9,719 bases of DNA. It comes from Planctomycetota bacterium (lineage in GTDB: Bacteria > Planctomycetota > GCA-002687715 > DRQF01). Position 1 is the stretch's first letter. Every line of letters begins with the position of its first letter. The notes under the pieces were generated by a model. The model was not told the origin of the DNA. It saw only the letters and a program-made list of their open reading frames with translations, and searched no databases. Location of the stretch: contig WFTN01000390.1 of NCBI GenBank assembly GCA_015485455.1, forward strand, positions 1 to 9,719. Direction: 5' to 3'. The translations under genes were made by a program, and so were the position numbers. Shown here piece by piece: positions 7,398 through 9,719 of the stretch.

Positions 7398-8084
7398 ATG
7401 AAGCCCGTGACATTCATATTCTTCGCCTGTCTTTTGCAGGGGGTCATCTTTGGCTCCCTTCAAGAGGAAGGCCGGGTTGATTCCAATGCCATACAGCAGG
7501 CTCGTGACAAAGTGTTGGCCCAAGGGGACTACCAAACGGAACTCCCCAATCGCTTGAGGGAATTCAAATCATCTGAATCTTCGTCTTCTGATTCATGGCT
7601 CCGCGATTTTGTTCCATCCATAGATCTTGTCATCCGAATTATTCTCGGGATCATTGCTGGTGTTGTTTTTGTCGCCTTCGTTCGTTTCGTTCTTGATCAT
7701 GTTCAGGAGCGAAAACGTGACATGGGGAAGGAAGCTCGATCAGGGGCCATGCCCATCAAGGCCGGTGATTTTCAAATTGACCTGGGAGAAATTCGGGACT
7801 TGGCGGCGCGGGGTCACCACGGAGAGGCCATTCATCTACTCTTGTTGAAGACGGTGCAAGAATTATGTCGGCTCACGAATGTGGAGATCTCTCCGGCGAA
7901 AACGAGTCGTGAGATTACTCGTGAGATTCCTTTGGAGGATTCCCCTCAGGATGACTTGGAAGCTTTGGTGCTCACTACTGAGATTTCCCATTTTGGCGAA
8001 GTCCCAGCAACAGCCGCTGACTTTGAGAGTTGTATGCGGCGGTTTGAGAGCTTTGTGACCAATCTGGGCGGGAAGATTTCATGA
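7398..8084 (+). CDS. DUF4129-like membrane protein
   Basis: This 228-residue protein has a signal-like N-terminus (1-20), an extracytoplasmic stretch with a Ser-rich segment (~58-66), one membrane helix (~76-98) and a cytoplasmic C-terminal domain (~125-225). The C-terminal pattern 'AARGHHGEAIHLLLLK', 'KTSREITREI' and the 'SHFGEVPATAADFE' stretch matches the general form of DUF4129, a small helical domain common beside MoxR/DUF58 genes; the assignment is by pattern only. The family has no settled biochemical function. The gene follows the FHA-cytochrome fusion after 39 bases without a visible terminator, and its stop overlaps the next start (ATGA). No strong Shine-Dalgarno sits near ATG 7398; a G-rich stretch at 7360-7371 is too far away. 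A GTG three codons later is a possible alternative start. It is probably a structural partner of the MoxR module. Confidence 0.7.
   Translation: MKPVTFIFFACLLQGVIFGSLQEEGRVDSNAIQQARDKVLAQGDYQTELPNRLREFKSSESSSSDSWLRDFVPSIDLVIRIILGIIAGVVFVAFVRFVLDHVQERKRDMGKEARSGAMPIKAGDFQIDLGEIRDLAARGHHGEAIHLLLLKTVQELCRLTNVEISPAKTSREITREIPLEDSPQDDLEALVLTTEISHFGEVPATAADFESCMRRFESFVTNLGGKIS
8071..8075 (+). promoter_or_regulatory. RBS for the DUF4350-like gene
   Basis: GGAAG, preceded by further G residues, lies 5 bases before ATG 8081, within the end of the DUF4129-like gene. The two genes share ATGA, so translation is probably coupled. Confidence 0.5.
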
Positions 8085-9298
8085 CCCCCTCTGTGTTCAA
8101 GGCCCACGGAACAACAGCAGCAATTCTGGTGCTGGGAGCCTCATTCGTCTTTGCCCTCCTCATGCTTCTCTTCTCTGAGAACGAAGTTGAGCCTAACCCC
8201 AATACCAATGGCTACAGCAAGTCTTCTATTGGCCATGAGTTGCTCATCAACATGTTGGAGGAATTGGGTTATCAAGTCCGAATCAATCGCTTGACCGATC
8301 CGGGGTCGACGATTGCTGGAGACTTGGTCGTCTACGCGGAGCCCCACGCCGATTTCCTTCCGGATGGGGATGAACTGGCGAACGTTCTTGAGACTGCCGG
8401 TGCAGTCCTGTTGGTCTTACCCAAACGCCTCGGTGTAATCGATCCAGATGACCCTCAAAAAATCCTGAGAAGCTCAACAAACGTCAACGCACAGGAAGTC
8501 TTGAGCAAGTTCTTGATGAATGCTGAGGTCTGGCCCCCTGACGGTTCAGAGCTGAAGCCCATTTCGTTGACGCAGAACAGTTTCGGGAAAGTTCCCCAAG
8601 TGGCGGCGCTTCAGTTGATGGACGCGCCGTTCTTAGATGTCTTGATGAGGACGGATCAGGGGGTCTTTCTTGGACGTGATGGAGAGGCGTCAGGAAACCT
8701 ATTTGTCCTTTCTGACCCAGATATTATAGCCACCCACGGCCTGATGCATGGGGACAATGCTGAGCTTGTGGTTACCATCATTGACCATATCCTACCGGAA
8801 GGCGGCGCTATCGTTTTTGATGAATCAGCCCATGGGTTCGCCGTAAGCAAGTCCTTCTGGCAAGAGCTGTTTCGCTTTCCTTTGAGCCTGGCAACTCTGC
8901 ACGGTTTCTTGGTTTTCTTGATCTTGATGTGGATCACTCTTGGGAGAATGGGACAAAAGCGGGTCTTGCCCCCGGCCATCCCACCAGGAAAGAAATTCCT
9001 ATTGGAAAACGTATCGAACCTCTTGACCTTCTATGGTCACCGGGGATTCCTCGGCCATAAGTACCTCAATAATTCCCTGCGGCGGACGGCGAATAAGTTG
9101 AGAATCAGTGGCAGTCAAGAAGAAATAGAAGTGCGCATGGAAGCTATGGCGCAACGAAGAAATCTTGCTTGGGAAGTCGAGCGATGGCGCTCCGAGTTGG
9201 ATGCAAACAAAGGCAGCACATCGCGAGGCGCTCGATCCGTTTTGGATGTTGCGCGAGAAATTCACCGATGGAATAGGGAGATGCTCAATGGATCTTGA
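8081..9298 (+). CDS. DUF4350-like membrane protein
   Basis: The protein has 405 residues. A membrane helix (~11-31) is followed by a soluble domain (~45-255) of the DUF4350 / GATase-like alpha-beta type. It opens with '[19 protein letters not shown]' and ends with D247-E248-x-x-H251-G252, the DE..HG motif often seen in DUF4350 proteins. A second helix (~267-290) leads to a basic, helical cytoplasmic tail of ~115 residues. The soluble domain between the two helices should be periplasmic. Members of this family usually sit with MoxR, DUF58 and DUF4129 genes, as here; their activity is not established. The gene overlaps its upstream neighbour by 4 bases and the MoxR gene by 11. I expect it to be a membrane component that works with the AAA+ ATPase. 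The family call rests on motif and gene order. Confidence 0.75.
   Translation: MTPSVFKAHGTTAAILVLGASFVFALLMLLFSENEVEPNPNTNGYSKSSIGHELLINMLEELGYQVRINRLTDPGSTIAGDLVVYAEPHADFLPDGDELANVLETAGAVLLVLPKRLGVIDPDDPQKILRSSTNVNAQEVLSKFLMNAEVWPPDGSELKPISLTQNSFGKVPQVAALQLMDAPFLDVLMRTDQGVFLGRDGEASGNLFVLSDPDIIATHGLMHGDNAELVVTIIDHILPEGGAIVFDESAHGFAVSKSFWQELFRFPLSLATLHGFLVFLILMWITLGRMGQKRVLPPAIPPGKKFLLENVSNLLTFYGHRGFLGHKYLNNSLRRTANKLRISGSQEEIEVRMEAMAQRRNLAWEVERWRSELDANKGSTSRGARSVLDVAREIHRWNREMLNGS
9275..9280 (+). promoter_or_regulatory. RBS for the MoxR gene
   Basis: AGGGAG lies 7 bases before ATG 9288, inside the end of the DUF4350-like gene. It supports this start and an 11-base gene overlap. Confidence 0.6.
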
Positions 9299-9719
9299 CT
9301 TGATTCGAGAAACTGTGGGGCGAATTCGCCAGGAATACAGCAAAGTTGTTCTTGGTCAAGAGCGTGTGATCGACTTGTTGTTGAATGCCATTCTGTGTCA
9401 GGGACATGTGCTTTTAGAAGGCGTTCCTGGTACGGCTAAGACGCTTATCGCTCAGACATTCGCCTCGAGCATGTCGCTATACTTCAATCGCATTCAGTTT
9501 ACCCCAGATCTCATGCCCGGTGATGTTCTGGGGACGAACCTTTTCGACTTTCAGTCCAGTTCGTTTAGTTTGACCAAGGGGCCGGTTTTTACCGAGATTC
9601 TCTTGGCCGACGAGATCAATCGCACAGCACCCAAAACGCAATCAGCTCTCTTGCAGGCTATGCAAGAAAGGGAAGTGACGATTGACGGTAAGCACCACAA
9701 GTTGAGCGAGACCTTCATG
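9288..9719 (+). CDS. MoxR-family AAA+ ATPase (3' partial)
   Basis: The frame is open from ATG 9288 to the window end (144 residues), about the first 40-45% of a typical ~330-residue MoxR protein. Walker A is GVPGTAKT at 45-52 and Walker B is ILLADE at 104-109. The MoxR-typical '[12 protein letters not shown]' (71-82) and '[19 protein letters not shown]' (109-127) stretches are both present, so ATP binding and hydrolysis look intact. MoxR ATPases are known as chaperone-like factors that, with von Willebrand-A partners, help activate or insert cofactors into metalloenzymes (MoxR, NorQ, CbbQ, RavA). Here it ends a co-directional series with DUF4129- and DUF4350-like proteins. A DUF58 (VWA-like) gene would be expected just downstream, outside the window. 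I infer, but cannot show, that it acts on the cytochrome/FeS complex encoded upstream. Confidence 0.95.
   Translation, partial: MDLDLIRETVGRIRQEYSKVVLGQERVIDLLLNAILCQGHVLLEGVPGTAKTLIAQTFASSMSLYFNRIQFTPDLMPGDVLGTNLFDFQSSSFSLTKGPVFTEILLADEINRTAPKTQSALLQAMQEREVTIDGKHHKLSETFM

Noticed and set aside
7042..7401. Forward open frame overlapping the end of the FHA-cytochrome gene
   Set aside because: It is a shifted frame within the last CXXCH sites, rich in Arg/Val/Ile with no domain; the in-frame cytochrome continues to 7358.
6504..7535. Long antisense open frame (343 codons) opposite the FHA-cytochrome gene
   Set aside because: It lies wholly opposite strongly supported CXXCH coding sequence, has no recognisable domain, and runs across the end of one real gene into the next. 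It is a codon-bias shadow.

Overview
The window reads as one block of eight genes, all on the + strand, with gaps of 39 bases or less or short overlaps. It is cut at both ends: the first gene lacks its start and the last its C-terminus. There is no non-coding stretch above 40 bases, and I see no RNA genes, mobile elements, CRISPR array or convincing terminator. G+C is near 50% by eye. The exported multiheme cytochromes, FHA domains and MoxR/DUF4129/DUF4350 genes suggest a Gram-negative environmental bacterium. Planctomycetota is my first guess, with Myxococcota or Acidobacteriota also possible; the lineage is inferred, not shown.

Bases 1-7358 look like a signal-linked electron-transfer module. 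In order they encode: an FHA protein with a C-terminal membrane anchor (start missing); an exported c-type cytochrome with 17 CXXCH haem sites; a five-helix membrane protein with two His-X13-His helices, as expected for a di-haem b cytochrome; a cytoplasmic protein with two cyclic-nucleotide-binding domains fused to a four-cluster [4Fe-4S] ferredoxin of DmsB/PsrB/NrfC type; and a protein with an N-terminal FHA domain, one membrane helix and a 15-CXXCH cytochrome c domain. This gives 32 predicted c haems, 2 b haems and 4 FeS clusters. The implied path runs from cytoplasmic FeS clusters and/or the quinone pool, through the b haems, to a large periplasmic haem relay. Two kinds of signalling domain (FHA and cNMP-binding) are attached to it. 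No molybdopterin subunit, NrfD-type subunit or outer-membrane porin lies in the window, so the terminal donor and acceptor are unknown.

Bases 7398-9719 hold a DUF4129-like membrane protein, a DUF4350-like membrane protein and the start of a MoxR AAA+ ATPase, the usual partners in MoxR/DUF58 clusters. MoxR-type ATPases are known in several systems to help assemble or activate metalloenzymes. Their position directly behind the cytochrome genes suggests, without proving, a role in maturing or remodelling the complex.

The most notable points are the two fusions (FHA-TM-multihaem cytochrome and tandem cNMP-binding domains plus polyferredoxin) and their combination with a bis-haem b membrane subunit. 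I do not recognise this combination as a characterised respiratory complex.
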